Below, in pieces: positions 36,298-46,323 of a DNA stretch of 64,000 bases; the first letter of the stretch is position 1; each line of letters opens with the position of its first letter. Origin of the DNA: Psychrobacter immobilis (GTDB taxonomy: Bacteria > Pseudomonadota > Gammaproteobacteria > Pseudomonadales > Moraxellaceae); NCBI RefSeq assembly GCF_904846225.1, contig NZ_CAJGZJ010000004.1:186001-250000 (forward strand), given 5' to 3'. Position numbers and translations under genes: made by a program. A model generated the notes under the pieces. That model saw nothing but the letters and a program-made list of their open reading frames with translations, did not search any database and was not told the origin of the DNA.

Positions 36298-36421
36298 TCC
36301 AAAGGTTGGTCGAGGCGTGAAACCAGAAAAATGATAACGTCAGTATCTCAAATACATTTGGCTAACTTAGCACGATAAGTGATATATCATAGGGTTAATA
36401 CAAATAGCGAATAGCACACTT

Positions 36422-37108
36422 ATGAAGACCATACTAATCATTGAAGATGAAGCCCATATTACGCGATTTATCAAAACAGCTATGGAGCAAGAAGGGTATC
36501 AAGTTTTTACGGCTGATAGCTCGCATAGGGGCTTAATCGAAGCAGCGACTCGTCGTCCTGATTTACTCATACTAGATCTAGGTTTGCCTGACGGTGATGG
36601 ATGCGATGTTATTGCAGATATTAGGACGTGGTCATCATTACCTATTCTAGTGTTGTCAGCTCGTAGTGATGAACAAGATAAGATTAAAGCGCTAAATTTA
36701 GGTGCGGATGATTATCTAGTAAAACCATTTAGCATGGGCGAATTAATTGCTCGTGTTAATGCTCATATGCGCCGTTGGCAGGTGGGTTACGAAACCCCCA
36801 GTCAGATAGAGCTTGGCAATATCAGCATTGATCTTGTGCAGAGACAAGTCAAAAAAAATGGCGAAGATGTCCATTTAACGCCTATTGAATACCGTTTACT
36901 GACCGTACTGATCCGTTATGCAGAAAAAGTACTAACCCATAAACAATTGCTCAATGAAGTTTGGGGTAAAGGTCATAACCACCAAGAACATTATGTCCGT
37001 ATATTTATGTCAAATTTACGCCAAAAACTAGAAGACAATCCTTCTCGGCCTAACTATTTTTTAACCGAAATCGGCGTCGGTTATAAGCTACACATTCCCA
37101 AGGACTGA
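36422..37108 (+). CDS. kdpE: KdpE, response regulator of the kdp operon
   Basis: A 228-residue OmpR/PhoB-type regulator. The receiver domain has the acidic pair in IIEDEAH, phospho-acceptor Asp52 in LILDLGLPDGDG, and the switch Lys in DYLVKPFSMGEL. The C-terminal winged helix contains LTPIEYRLLTVLIRYAEKVLTHKQLLNEVWG and RIFMSNLRQKLE. Phosphorylated by KdpD, it activates kdpFABC at low potassium or high osmolarity. It is the last gene of the kdp set. Confidence 0.95.
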   Translation: MKTILIIEDEAHITRFIKTAMEQEGYQVFTADSSHRGLIEAATRRPDLLILDLGLPDGDGCDVIADIRTWSSLPILVLSARSDEQDKIKALNLGADDYLVKPFSMGELIARVNAHMRRWQVGYETPSQIELGNISIDLVQRQVKKNGEDVHLTPIEYRLLTVLIRYAEKVLTHKQLLNEVWGKGHNHQEHYVRIFMSNLRQKLEDNPSRPNYFLTEIGVGYKLHIPKD

Positions 37109-37169
37109 TAATAAATAATAGGTTCAGCTTTATAATTAGAAAAGGCCCTAACAGGATGCAAAAATAAAA

Positions 37170-37215
37170 TATCTAAAGGGAAAGTATCTAAAGAAAAAAG
37201 TATATAAAGAAAAAG
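37170..37215 (+). repeat. A-rich tandem repeat, three units
   Basis: Three 15-16 bp units related to TATCTAAAGAAAAAG at 37170, 37185 and 37201. They lie in the 162-nt gap upstream of the DUF3124 lipoprotein gene and could affect its promoter spacing. Confidence 0.65.
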
Positions 37216-37270
37216 TTACTCATACTATCTGTATGAAGAATCATGGATTAAATTGATAAAGGGGAGTGCT

Positions 37271-37813
37271 ATGAACAAGCTCAGTATATCCACCATCTCC
37301 ATAGCGACATTGATGTTGTTATCAGGTTGTGATGAATCAAGCACAGATCCAAACATAGTATTTTCAGCAGATAATAAAGATCCTATTACAGAGCTTGAAG
37401 TAACCTCGGCGGTCGATTCTCGTCAATTAAATTATAAAGAAACCTTTTATGTGCCCATCTATTCAGACATTTATATTGATAGTTACAATCAAAAAGTCTT
37501 GCTATCAGCGACTTTGAGTATTCGCAACACCACATTAAAAAAATCACTGTATATCAATAAAATCGATTATTACGGTACCGATGGGGAGCTGATAAAGTCA
37601 TATATCAAGGACGCCATTAAGCTGCCGCCTATGGCAACCCTCAATTACATCGTTGAAAAAGAAGAAAGTAGAGGTGGTCCAGGTGCTGACTTTATCATTG
37701 AAGTTGAAGGTATGGATGAGACGGTTAGACCAGTGATTGAGGCGGTGATGATCGGTAATTTCAGTAATAAAGCTTTTGCTTTTAACACCCAAGCTACGCC
37801 AGTGGTGCATTGA
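37271..37813 (+). CDS. DUF3124 lipoprotein
   Basis: A 180-residue lipoprotein. The signal peptide ends in the lipobox LLSGC (Cys19), and the residues after the Cys are DE, so inner-membrane retention is possible. The mature domain matches DUF3124: TFYVPIYSDIYI, LSATLSIRNTTLKKSLYI, DYYGTDGELIKSYI, LPPMATLNYIVEKEE and GGPGADFIIEVEG. The function is unknown. The frame is open from 37253, but GGGGAGTGCT directly before the ATG at 37271 fixes the start. It is on the same strand as kdpE with a 162-nt gap. Confidence 0.8.
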   Translation: MNKLSISTISIATLMLLSGCDESSTDPNIVFSADNKDPITELEVTSAVDSRQLNYKETFYVPIYSDIYIDSYNQKVLLSATLSIRNTTLKKSLYINKIDYYGTDGELIKSYIKDAIKLPPMATLNYIVEKEESRGGPGADFIIEVEGMDETVRPVIEAVMIGNFSNKAFAFNTQATPVVH

Positions 37814-37925
37814 TAAAAACCATATAGTCAAATCTTTATAAATCCGCTACATCGTCACCCCCGCTTGATGTACTAATTGTACTATCTGTGCGCGGCTTCC
37901 TTGTATCGAAATTATTTGCATTCGA

Positions 37926-38056
37926 CTATAGTCAGTGAAAAGTAATATCGATACATCACGCACTGCTGCTATCAATCTTGCTTGCTGTGCCTGCGCAGAC
38001 AGAGGCGGCAAAAAACTGATAGCAGCAGTACCGTAGCGTTTTCGGAGTGTTTTATT
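37926..38056 (+). repeat. Dispersed intergenic repeat copy
   Basis: It shares TATAGTCAGTGAAAA...ATCGATACATCACGCACTGC with 11579, and the core CTTGCTGTGCCTGCGCAGAC and AGAGGCGGCAAAAAACTGAT with the other copies. The ends CACTGCTGCTATCAATC and CTGATAGCAGCAGTACCG form an imperfect inverted repeat. It occupies most of the gap 37814-38182. Confidence 0.75.
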
Positions 38057-38182
38057 AACAAAAAAACCGTCACTCATTTACGTACGCTATTTAAGTTAAT
38101 AATATAGTTTTCAAACGCTTTAATCATGCTTATAATCTTATTAATATAAAATTGACCAACAAAAATAAGCAAAGGAATACTT

Positions 38183-41100
38183 ATGAAAGGCTTGTTTGAA
38201 AAAATAAAATCTATGACTCACTTAGGTAGCAAGGAGGATAAGCTGGCCGTAGAGCAACTCACCGCAATTCTTGCGCCATTAGCAAACGTTGATGACAGTT
38301 ATCCCAAACGTATTATGGATTATATCTTCAATGCGGACGATCCCAATATATTATTAGAATTACAAAATCGCAGCGATGACAAGGCTGGGGTATTGATGAG
38401 TTTCCCAGGCACTATCGGCTATCACTGGGGAAGTTACCGGTCCACTGATAAAGAAGATAAGCAAATTGCCAAAAGCATTAAAATGAGAGATAAGTTTTAT
38501 CAACGAATTTTCAAAGCCATGAGTCCTGAGCAAATTATCCGTTATGGTAAGTTTTTGGCTGCTGTCACCCAACTCAAAAATTATAAAGTGCTATCACCAC
38601 TGAGTCCCGAATGGTTCACTTATCTCATCGCTGATGGACTGAGTACCTCACTTGAAAGAAATAACAAAAGTGACATCAAGCATCGTAATAATTGGTCACA
38701 TGCACATTTATTCGACGTTTTGAAAGCCGATGAGCAAAATAAAAATGACAGTGATGCCTATCATGTATTGCTGGTACAAATCTTTGAGCGTAAAGAAGTG
38801 GACAGTTATTATAGTGATAACTTACATCTGCTTTATCAATTTCCAGACATGATAGCGTTGTTGCAACAGCACAAAGCCGTGTTAGATGAGCTGATTCCTG
38901 CCTTATCAGCCAAAGGGCAAGAGCAATTTATAGACAGTTTTGCCAAGTATCATCCTGATTTTATCAAGCAATGTCCCTATCTAGTCGCCACCTTAGCCAC
39001 TAGCACTAGCAAAACAGTGCGCGAGTTGGCACTGGCCAAAATCAGTCTGTTTGAGCAAGCACAAATCAAACCTCATCTGATCGAGTTATTGACCAATGGC
39101 AATACCAAACAACGTCGCGAAATCGCCGATATTATCGCCAGACAAGGGGCACAGCAAGGCGTTGATGGTGATGATAATAGCGCTGAGAGTCGCAAAATAT
39201 TAGAGCAAGCGTTAGCCAATGAAAAGCAGAAATCGGTGATTCAAGCACTAGAATCGGCGCTCAGTCGATTAGACAGTGTCGCGCAATTGGCGGAAGTAGA
39301 GTACGTAGTGAGCGACTTTGAGGCTATAGTCAGCCAGGATATTCCGTATAGTTGTGTGGACATACTGGCGCAAAATTATGCAGAGCTGCTCGAGAAAAAA
39401 CAGCTCGCTGCCGAGCAAGAGACTGAGCAAAACAAAACCTCTGATTATAAATATACGTGGTCACAAAAAAACTATAACGAGTGGAAAAAGCTCAAACCTG
39501 AGCAGTATGGTCACAAGCTGATTGATGCACTTAATGGTAAAGGTAAAATAAGCAGTCTTGATAATGGCAATATGATTGAGCTGTGTGGTTATAAGAATCG
39601 ATTAAAAAACTTACCAGAATTTGGTTTGCATCACGCTGTTCGATTGGCAAAAAGTGGCGGTTCAGTCAGAAATTATCAGCTAGAGAATTACATCAAACCT
39701 GAGAATCTAGCGACTATAGAGCTACGCCAGTACGCGCAAGTGCTCAAAGACTGCCAAATTGAAAATCCAAATCGTGGCATCGCTGAGGAATATCTAGAAA
39801 ACACATGGTCGCCTTTATTACTTAAATATATCAATAAGTCCGAGCAGATCGTCCCTTTCTTTATGGAGCATCTGGACTACATATCTGAGGCTTTAGGATT
39901 ACTACCCAATAAAAGCGAAAGTCGCTGGCGTGAGTTTGAACCCAGTAAAGCCATTAGTATTTTGGCTACTTTTCCACAAATTCCCAAACAGTTTATCCCT
40001 AAAATATTAGAGCTAGCCTTAGGCGAAAATAAACGCTTGCGTCATGATGCACAAGAGCTACTGTCTCATTTACCCGATATTCATCAGCGTGCTATCGAAG
40101 CACTGGCCAATGGCAAGCAAGCCATACGAGTGACGGCAGTGGAGTGGCTGGCACGTCTTAACGAACGAGATGATAGTCATAAAGCTGAAGTATTAAAAGC
40201 GTTGTATGATTTGCTCAAAAAAGAGAAAAAAGAGATTGTCATCGCCAGTATATTGACGGCGCTTGAGAGCATGGGTGAAGACATCAGTAAATATCTGTCA
40301 CCGACCGCCTTATTAAAAGATGCTGAAAAGGGGCTAAGGGGAAAGGTCTTAAAAAGCTTTGAGTGGTTCAAATCGGACAGTCTGCCAGCAGTGCAGTGGC
40401 AAAATGGCAAAACCGTCAATCCCAAAATTATTCAATGGTGGGTAGTGTTGGCCGAAAAACTCAAAGACCCGACACCGAATGGTCTATTGCAACGCTATTT
40501 AGGGCTACTCGATAACAAGAGCCAACGCCGCTTGTCACTATTCCTATTACAGAGCTTTATCAGCGAAGACACACTCAATCCAACCCTCGCGCAAGCAATG
40601 GAAATTGCTAACGCTGAAGCACCTGCACGGCTTTCTCAATACCAAGATTACTATAAGCGCTATGGCCAAAAAGACCCTGACAGCTGGGCTGCTCGGTACG
40701 CCAATGTCACTCTGCATGAAATGGTTGAAGAGATTAAAAAAGAACAGCTGGCTATTTATTTGGGTTCAGCCATCAAAAGCAAAGGCATGCTCGCGCTTAC
40801 TTATCGGGCAGAAGGCAGCACGGCAGTCAATATCTTGCAAGATTACATGAAAAATCACTATCGGCGCACCTCTCAAATCACTGCGATGCTCACCGTATTT
40901 GCCATAAGTGATGACCCTCTAATTATTCAGCTGTTACTCGGACTGTCACGTCGCTATCGCACCAGCTCCATTCAAGACTTGGCCAAGCAGCTAGTGGGTA
41001 CGATAGCTGAGCGTAATAATTGGACTGCCGATGAGCTTGCCGATCGAACAATTCCTACCGCTGGGCTCGATGAAAATGGCATTTTAACCATCGATTATGA

Positions 41101-42028
41101 CACGCGTACGCTAAGCGCCTATGTCGATGACAAAGACAAGTTTGTATTAAAGAACGAGACGGGCAAAGTCATCAAATCACTACCAGCAGCCAGACAGAAT
41201 GATGATGCCGCTATTATCAAAGAAGCTAAAACCTTGTTTAGTAATAGCAAAAAGGAGTTCAAACAAGTCGTTGACTCTCAGACCACGCGCTTGTATGAAG
41301 CCATGTGTAGCGAGCGACTTTGGATGAGTAGCGACTGGCAAGAGTATCTATACGCCCATCCTATTATGAAGCGTCTGATTACTCATTTGATATGGATCGA
41401 AGTTGATGGCAAGCAGGGTGGTGAGGGCAAGCAAATAGTGTCGTTCCGTCCAAGTGATGATGGCAGCTTGTTGGACTTTAATGATGATGAAATCAGCTTG
41501 CAAGCTGACAGTTATATTAAGTTGGCGCATGGCGTGTTGCTCACTGCTGAGGAGTGCGATCAGTGGCGCGAGCACCTAACAGATTATGAGGTTAAGTCGC
41601 TATTTGGTAAATTTACTCAATTTGATCACGCGCTACCAGCATTCAAAAAAGAGCAAGATCAAATCGATGAATTCAAAGGCTATTTGACGGATACTTTTAC
41701 GCTGCGTGGACTGCTAACCAAAATGGGTTATAAGCGCGCTAGTATTGAGGATGGCGGCTCCTTTGATCGCTATTATAAGAACTACGACAGCTTAGGCTTA
41801 TCAGCAGTCATTGTGTTTAGCGGCAGCTATGTGCCTGAAGAAAACATTCCAGCGGTGCTATACGAATTGGGCTTTGAAACCAAGCAATCCTATTCATGGA
41901 ATACGGACTATGTTGCCTTAACGGACGTCAATCCTATCCTATTAGCCGAAAGCTATGCCGAGTACAAAACCGTCGCTGATGCCACGGGCGGCTTCGATGC
42001 TGATTGGGAAAAGAAAACCCCTTGGTAG
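38183..42028 (+). CDS. DUF4132 protein, YehI/MolR-like, of a MoxR-VWA-SWIM system
   Basis: A 1281-residue soluble protein. The N-terminal two thirds is helical, with HEAT-like repeats (for example LRHDAQELLSHLPDIHQRAIEAL and AIRVTAVEWLARLNERDDS around residues 625-665). The DUF4132 domain lies at about residues 830-1010, with YGQKDPDSWAARYA near its start. The C-terminal 250 residues (YLYAHPIMKRLITHLIWIEV onward) are also usual in YehI-like proteins. No WGR domain was seen. A firm start follows AAAGGAATACTT. It heads a run with the same gene content as E. coli yehI-L-M-P-Q. The function is unproven; the old molybdate-regulator label for the E. coli homologue is not supported by sequence. Confidence 0.8.
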   Translation: MKGLFEKIKSMTHLGSKEDKLAVEQLTAILAPLANVDDSYPKRIMDYIFNADDPNILLELQNRSDDKAGVLMSFPGTIGYHWGSYRSTDKEDKQIAKSIKMRDKFYQRIFKAMSPEQIIRYGKFLAAVTQLKNYKVLSPLSPEWFTYLIADGLSTSLERNNKSDIKHRNNWSHAHLFDVLKADEQNKNDSDAYHVLLVQIFERKEVDSYYSDNLHLLYQFPDMIALLQQHKAVLDELIPALSAKGQEQFIDSFAKYHPDFIKQCPYLVATLATSTSKTVRELALAKISLFEQAQIKPHLIELLTNGNTKQRREIADIIARQGAQQGVDGDDNSAESRKILEQALANEKQKSVIQALESALSRLDSVAQLAEVEYVVSDFEAIVSQDIPYSCVDILAQNYAELLEKKQLAAEQETEQNKTSDYKYTWSQKNYNEWKKLKPEQYGHKLIDALNGKGKISSLDNGNMIELCGYKNRLKNLPEFGLHHAVRLAKSGGSVRNYQLENYIKPENLATIELRQYAQVLKDCQIENPNRGIAEEYLENTWSPLLLKYINKSEQIVPFFMEHLDYISEALGLLPNKSESRWREFEPSKAISILATFPQIPKQFIPKILELALGENKRLRHDAQELLSHLPDIHQRAIEALANGKQAIRVTAVEWLARLNERDDSHKAEVLKALYDLLKKEKKEIVIASILTALESMGEDISKYLSPTALLKDAEKGLRGKVLKSFEWFKSDSLPAVQWQNGKTVNPKIIQWWVVLAEKLKDPTPNGLLQRYLGLLDNKSQRRLSLFLLQSFISEDTLNPTLAQAMEIANAEAPARLSQYQDYYKRYGQKDPDSWAARYANVTLHEMVEEIKKEQLAIYLGSAIKSKGMLALTYRAEGSTAVNILQDYMKNHYRRTSQITAMLTVFAISDDPLIIQLLLGLSRRYRTSSIQDLAKQLVGTIAERNNWTADELADRTIPTAGLDENGILTIDYDTRTLSAYVDDKDKFVLKNETGKVIKSLPAARQNDDAAIIKEAKTLFSNSKKEFKQVVDSQTTRLYEAMCSERLWMSSDWQEYLYAHPIMKRLITHLIWIEVDGKQGGEGKQIVSFRPSDDGSLLDFNDDEISLQADSYIKLAHGVLLTAEECDQWREHLTDYEVKSLFGKFTQFDHALPAFKKEQDQIDEFKGYLTDTFTLRGLLTKMGYKRASIEDGGSFDRYYKNYDSLGLSAVIVFSGSYVPEENIPAVLYELGFETKQSYSWNTDYVALTDVNPILLAESYAEYKTVADATGGFDADWEKKTPW

Positions 42029-42126
42029 CGGTGGATGAGATGACTGATTTTTATCATAAACCACTGATTTTTATTATAAACCATAATAGTCGATACTAAA
42101 TAAAATAGATAAGATGGATTTTTGCC

Positions 42127-42215
42127 GCGCAACTGGTATGAATTTTTTTGGCTTGCTGTGTCTACGCTGACAGAGGCTGCAAAAAATAAATACCAGCGAC
42201 GCTATATCCTTTTTA
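42127..42215 (+). repeat. Dispersed intergenic repeat copy, shortened
   Basis: It contains CAACTGGTATGAATTTTTTT, GCTTGCTGTGTCTACGCTGAC and AGAGGCTGCAAAAAATAAATA followed by CCAGCG. The ends are imperfect inverted repeats around CTGGTAT/ATACCAG. It lies between the DUF4132 and MoxR genes. Confidence 0.7.
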
Positions 42216-42272
42216 TAATCGATTATCTATATTATAAATAATAGACGACAGCTTTTTGATCAAGGATAAACA

Positions 42273-43424
42273 ATGAGCACTGCTACTGATAATAATACTG
42301 ATAACAGCGGTAACGAGGGTAATAATGTTCTCAAACAATCAGCTGAACACCGTTATGCTGACGAATTGGCGCGGTTGATTCAGTATGATGTCACTGAAAA
42401 TAATCTAAAACCAGCAGGCTGGATTCGCTCCCCAAAAGCGGTGCGTAAATTTATCTTGGGCGATGACGCTTTGGATATCAGCCGTAAGTTTTATGGCGAC
42501 GATGCTTTAGCGGATCGCTGCATTGTGACTTTATTAGGCAAACAAGGATTGATGCTGGTCGGTGAGCCGGGTACGGCCAAATCTATGCTGTCCGAGCTGT
42601 TGAGCGCAGCGATATCGGGCGATTCTGGTTTGATGGTGCAAGGGTCGGCGGGCACTACCGAGGATCATCTGAAGTACTCTTGGAATTACGCGCTATTACT
42701 CGCAGAAGGTGCTAATACTAAATCACTAGTGCCGTCACCGCTGTATCAAGCCATGGAGCAGGGCAAGATAGTCAGGCTTGAGGAAATTACTCGCTGTCCG
42801 CCAGAGATTCAGGATGTACTCGTATCGATGATGTCAGAGAAAACCATGATGATTCCCGAATTTGGTGACTCAGGTCGGCTATTTGCGCAGGCAGGTTTTA
42901 ACATTATTGCGACCGCCAACTTGCGTGATAAAGGCGTGCACGAAGTGTCATCAGCATTAAAGCGCCGCTTCAACTTTGAGACGGTAAATCCTATTAGCGA
43001 TCCGGCCTTTGAGAAGTCATTAATACTGAAACAATTACGCACTGAGCTTGGTGATCTTGGCGCTGATATCAGTAGTGAGATTACGATTAATGAGGATGTC
43101 GTCGATCTATTGGTCACGGTCTTTCAAGAGCTGCGTCAAGGTCAAACCCAATCGGGTACTAACATCAAAACCCCTGATGCGGTCATGTCATCAGCAGAAG
43201 CGTTCAATGTGGCCTACGCTTCGGCATTAGAAGGGTACTATTTGGGCGACAAATCGTTGTCAGCTAATGCGGTTGCCAAGCAGATTATCGGTGTCGTGCT
43301 AAAGGACAATCCCGATGATATAAAGCGCATCCGTTTTTATATGGATAACGTCGCAAAAGAGCGCGCGAAAAAAGACAAAACATGGAAAGCGTTTTATGAA
43401 GAAGGCAAACGCTTTTGGCAGTGA
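42273..43424 (+). CDS. MoxR-family AAA+ ATPase, YehL-like
   Basis: A 383-residue AAA+ protein. The Walker A motif is GEPGTAKS (residues 97-104). The Walker B region is KIVRLEEITRCPPEIQD. Sensor-like IIATANLRDKG is followed by ALKRRFNF with the probable arginine finger. MoxR ATPases work with VWA proteins as chaperones or complex remodelers; in the MoxR classification of Snider and Houry, YehL forms its own subfamily. The DUF5682, VWA and SWIM genes lie directly downstream. The start follows CAAGGATAAACA. The 142-nt gap to the next gene is AT-rich with no other feature. Confidence 0.85.
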   Translation: MSTATDNNTDNSGNEGNNVLKQSAEHRYADELARLIQYDVTENNLKPAGWIRSPKAVRKFILGDDALDISRKFYGDDALADRCIVTLLGKQGLMLVGEPGTAKSMLSELLSAAISGDSGLMVQGSAGTTEDHLKYSWNYALLLAEGANTKSLVPSPLYQAMEQGKIVRLEEITRCPPEIQDVLVSMMSEKTMMIPEFGDSGRLFAQAGFNIIATANLRDKGVHEVSSALKRRFNFETVNPISDPAFEKSLILKQLRTELGDLGADISSEITINEDVVDLLVTVFQELRQGQTQSGTNIKTPDAVMSSAEAFNVAYASALEGYYLGDKSLSANAVAKQIIGVVLKDNPDDIKRIRFYMDNVAKERAKKDKTWKAFYEEGKRFWQ

Positions 43425-43566
43425 TGGTCGATAATCTCTATTGAAAATAGCTTTTGTTGAAAATAATTTTGCTAATAATTGCTAGCAATAATTAATCAAT
43501 TTGCTTCAGTAATTAATCAATCTTGTTAATTAAAATCTAACTTTAGAACAAGGCGTGTTTTTAGTT

Positions 43567-46323
43567 ATGGAAAATCGGTTACCGCCACGTCTTATTACCG
43601 CTCTGGCTCAGCTCAAGGCGCTCAATGATTTGGGCATTACTTTATTGCCCGTTCGCCATCACAGTCCTGCCTGTGCTTATGCTACCCAGCAAGCACTTAG
43701 CCAGCTACAACCTGCTGATATTCTCATCGAAGCGCCCGCCAGTTTTAATGATTTACTCATCGATTTACAGCATCCCGATAATAAGCCACCTTTAGCAGTT
43801 CTTTGCCAAACCCAAGCAATTACCATTTTCAACGATAGTGAGCAAGGGTCTGAAACCAGTTTTGAAGAGGACAAAGACAATAAAGAAAAAAAAGGAGACA
43901 AGCGAATGTATTCTGCTTATTTTCCTTTTTGTGATTATTCGCCTGAATGGGTAGCGCTGCGTTTTAAAAGTACAAATTTCTTAGGTAAGTCGCTACATGT
44001 CGAATGTATTGATTTGCCATGGTCACAACAAGTTGAGCATCGTGAACGAGTAAATTCTGAGCAAACATGGGAGACGCAGAGTTTACAGCAAGAGCGCTAT
44101 CTCGCGCACAGTCAGTACATAAAAGCACTGGCGGACAAGTTGCATTGCCGAGATCATGATGAAGTTTGGGAGCATCTATTTGAGCTAGATTCAACACTCA
44201 AATTACGAGAGTGGCATGCGTTTTTTTATAAAGTATTGGTCTGGTGCGCCATGTCACGTTTGGATTATGAGCAGGACGTGCTAGAGTCGGAAAGCGCATT
44301 GGTACGTGAGCAGTACATGGTCAAATGTATCGTGGCTCGCTATCACTTTCGTCGCGATGAAGGCGCTAATCCTAAAAGCAGCGATACTAAAAGTAAGCAA
44401 TCAATCTCTAAAAATGCTACAACGGATACCGCCAAAATCGTGGTGGTGACTGGTGGCTTTCATACGTTAGCGTTGATTGAATTATTGCATGAGCAATTAA
44501 TCGAACAGTCGAATAAAAAAGCTATAAAAGCCGTCAAAAATAAAGTCAACGCCGAAATTAATCGGCCTGCTTATGCCATCAAGACTAGCCCTGATGAGTC
44601 ATGGTTGATTCGCTATAGCTTTGATAGATTGGATGCGTTAAATGGTTATGCGTCAGGCATGCCATCGCCGGCTTTTTATCAAAAGTGTTGGCAGCAAAGA
44701 CTGGCATTTAATAACAGCTCTGATCTTGACGATAGCCCTAAGCTTGATAACAGCGCTGAGCCTAATAATAGTGATGTAGATACAGAAAGCGAAAGCCAAG
44801 CTCGTCACCGCCTAGTTATTGACTTTCTCAGCGATTTTTCTCAGCAATTGCGTAGTGAAAAAATCAGTCTTAGTAATTTTATTACCGTCAAAACTGCCAG
44901 CGAGCAAGCCATTCGTTTGGCTGAATTGCGCGGGCATCGATTGATTGGGCGTTTTGATGTCATGGACGCTTGCTATAGTAGTTTTTTGAAGGGTAGTAGC
45001 GACAATGGCACGCAAAGTTTCCATCGGTTGCTGCATGAGCAGCTAGGTGGTTCGCAACTGGGGCAAGTGGTCAGTACGGGACGGACGCCGCCGTTATTAG
45101 CGCAGGTCTATGAGTTAATTAAATCACATCGTTTTAAGCTCGATGATACTTTGAGCAAAACTGCCAAACTCGACGTTTTACGAAATGCTAGCCATCGCCA
45201 ACGTAGTTGCTTGCTGCACCTTTTGGCGTTTTTGGATGTTGGGTTTGCCAGACGTTTAAGCGGTCCTGATTTTTTACATGGCGGGCAATTGCATCTGCTA
45301 TTTGAAGAATGGACGTACGCTTGGACGCCGCAAATCGAAGCGCGTTTGATCGAGCTGTCCGAAGAAGGCTCGGATATTTACCCGTTAGCTATCCAGCGTT
45401 TATTGAAGCAGCGTGATCATTTCGATGAGCAAGCTCAAAATCAGTCCTCAGCTCAGCTTATTGGCTTATTGATTCAAGCGTCAATGATGGGTTTGACGGA
45501 ACAAATGGACCATTTATTCGAAGAAGTTAAAAATATTTTGCCGCATGATCCAGATTTGGGTTCGGTGCTGGCTTGTGGTCAACATCTAATGTATTTGTGG
45601 ACAGGTAAGCGCTTTTTACAATTACAAGATGATCAACAGCTAATCGATCTGATTGCTCAAATTCCAGTGACTGGTCTTTTTTTATTGTCGCAACTACGAA
45701 CGCCCAATGACGATCAAGTCCGAGGGATTTTAAGTCAGATTTTGAGTTTGCGAAACTTATTAAAGCAAATTAATCCTATCTTGCGTGCTGCTGATAACAC
45801 GAATGATAGCGATCTGCTCAGCCAATATCATATAACGTTAAACAGGTTATTGCCCGACTGGCAGGATATTGATTTATTGCTGGGAGCCGTGCATGCACTA
45901 TCATTTATCGATGATATCAGTAATGAAAGTCAGCTCTCAGGCCAATTGCAGCTGCATTTTGGCATTGGCGCTCATGCCGAGCAAGCAGTGGCTTATTTAT
46001 CAGGAATGATGGAAGCCGTACCGACTCTGTTTTTGCACCACCAAGCGATGACGCAAATGCTAGATCGTCTGGTTTCGCAGTGGGATAAGGCGACTTTTAT
46101 TGCTCTGCTGCCAGATTTGCGTTTAGCATTTACTGCCCTCAAACCGATGCAGACGAATGAGCTGGCGCAGCAAGTCGCTACCTTGCATGGCGTTTCCAGC
46201 ACTGAGGTGACACAGTTCCAAGGTCAGATTGGTGAAAGCAATATGTTAAAAGGGCTGGCACTGAACCAGCAGTTGGAGCACGTATTGACTGAACGCGGAC
46301 TGATAGGTTGGAGTGGCCAATGA
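43567..46323 (+). CDS. DUF5682 protein, YehM-like
   Basis: A large soluble protein of 918 residues. The N-terminal segment LLPVRHHSPACAYATQQAL followed by ADILIEAPASFNDL is the DUF5682 signature. The second half is helical. Two Asp/Ser/Asn-rich linkers (near residues 95-120 and 385-415) are low-complexity inserts. The function is unknown; it is always considered together with the MoxR and VWA partners in the Yeh group. Start choice is uncertain: GTG 43555 is only 1 nt from AAGG, ATG 43567 is 13 nt away. It overlaps the VWA gene by 4 nt. Confidence 0.75.
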   Translation: MENRLPPRLITALAQLKALNDLGITLLPVRHHSPACAYATQQALSQLQPADILIEAPASFNDLLIDLQHPDNKPPLAVLCQTQAITIFNDSEQGSETSFEEDKDNKEKKGDKRMYSAYFPFCDYSPEWVALRFKSTNFLGKSLHVECIDLPWSQQVEHRERVNSEQTWETQSLQQERYLAHSQYIKALADKLHCRDHDEVWEHLFELDSTLKLREWHAFFYKVLVWCAMSRLDYEQDVLESESALVREQYMVKCIVARYHFRRDEGANPKSSDTKSKQSISKNATTDTAKIVVVTGGFHTLALIELLHEQLIEQSNKKAIKAVKNKVNAEINRPAYAIKTSPDESWLIRYSFDRLDALNGYASGMPSPAFYQKCWQQRLAFNNSSDLDDSPKLDNSAEPNNSDVDTESESQARHRLVIDFLSDFSQQLRSEKISLSNFITVKTASEQAIRLAELRGHRLIGRFDVMDACYSSFLKGSSDNGTQSFHRLLHEQLGGSQLGQVVSTGRTPPLLAQVYELIKSHRFKLDDTLSKTAKLDVLRNASHRQRSCLLHLLAFLDVGFARRLSGPDFLHGGQLHLLFEEWTYAWTPQIEARLIELSEEGSDIYPLAIQRLLKQRDHFDEQAQNQSSAQLIGLLIQASMMGLTEQMDHLFEEVKNILPHDPDLGSVLACGQHLMYLWTGKRFLQLQDDQQLIDLIAQIPVTGLFLLSQLRTPNDDQVRGILSQILSLRNLLKQINPILRAADNTNDSDLLSQYHITLNRLLPDWQDIDLLLGAVHALSFIDDISNESQLSGQLQLHFGIGAHAEQAVAYLSGMMEAVPTLFLHHQAMTQMLDRLVSQWDKATFIALLPDLRLAFTALKPMQTNELAQQVATLHGVSSTEVTQFQGQIGESNMLKGLALNQQLEHVLTERGLIGWSGQ

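Noticed and set aside
38183..42028. Calling the DUF4132 protein a molybdate regulator (MolR)
   Set aside because: That label for the E. coli homologue is historic, and nothing in the sequence or context here concerns molybdate.
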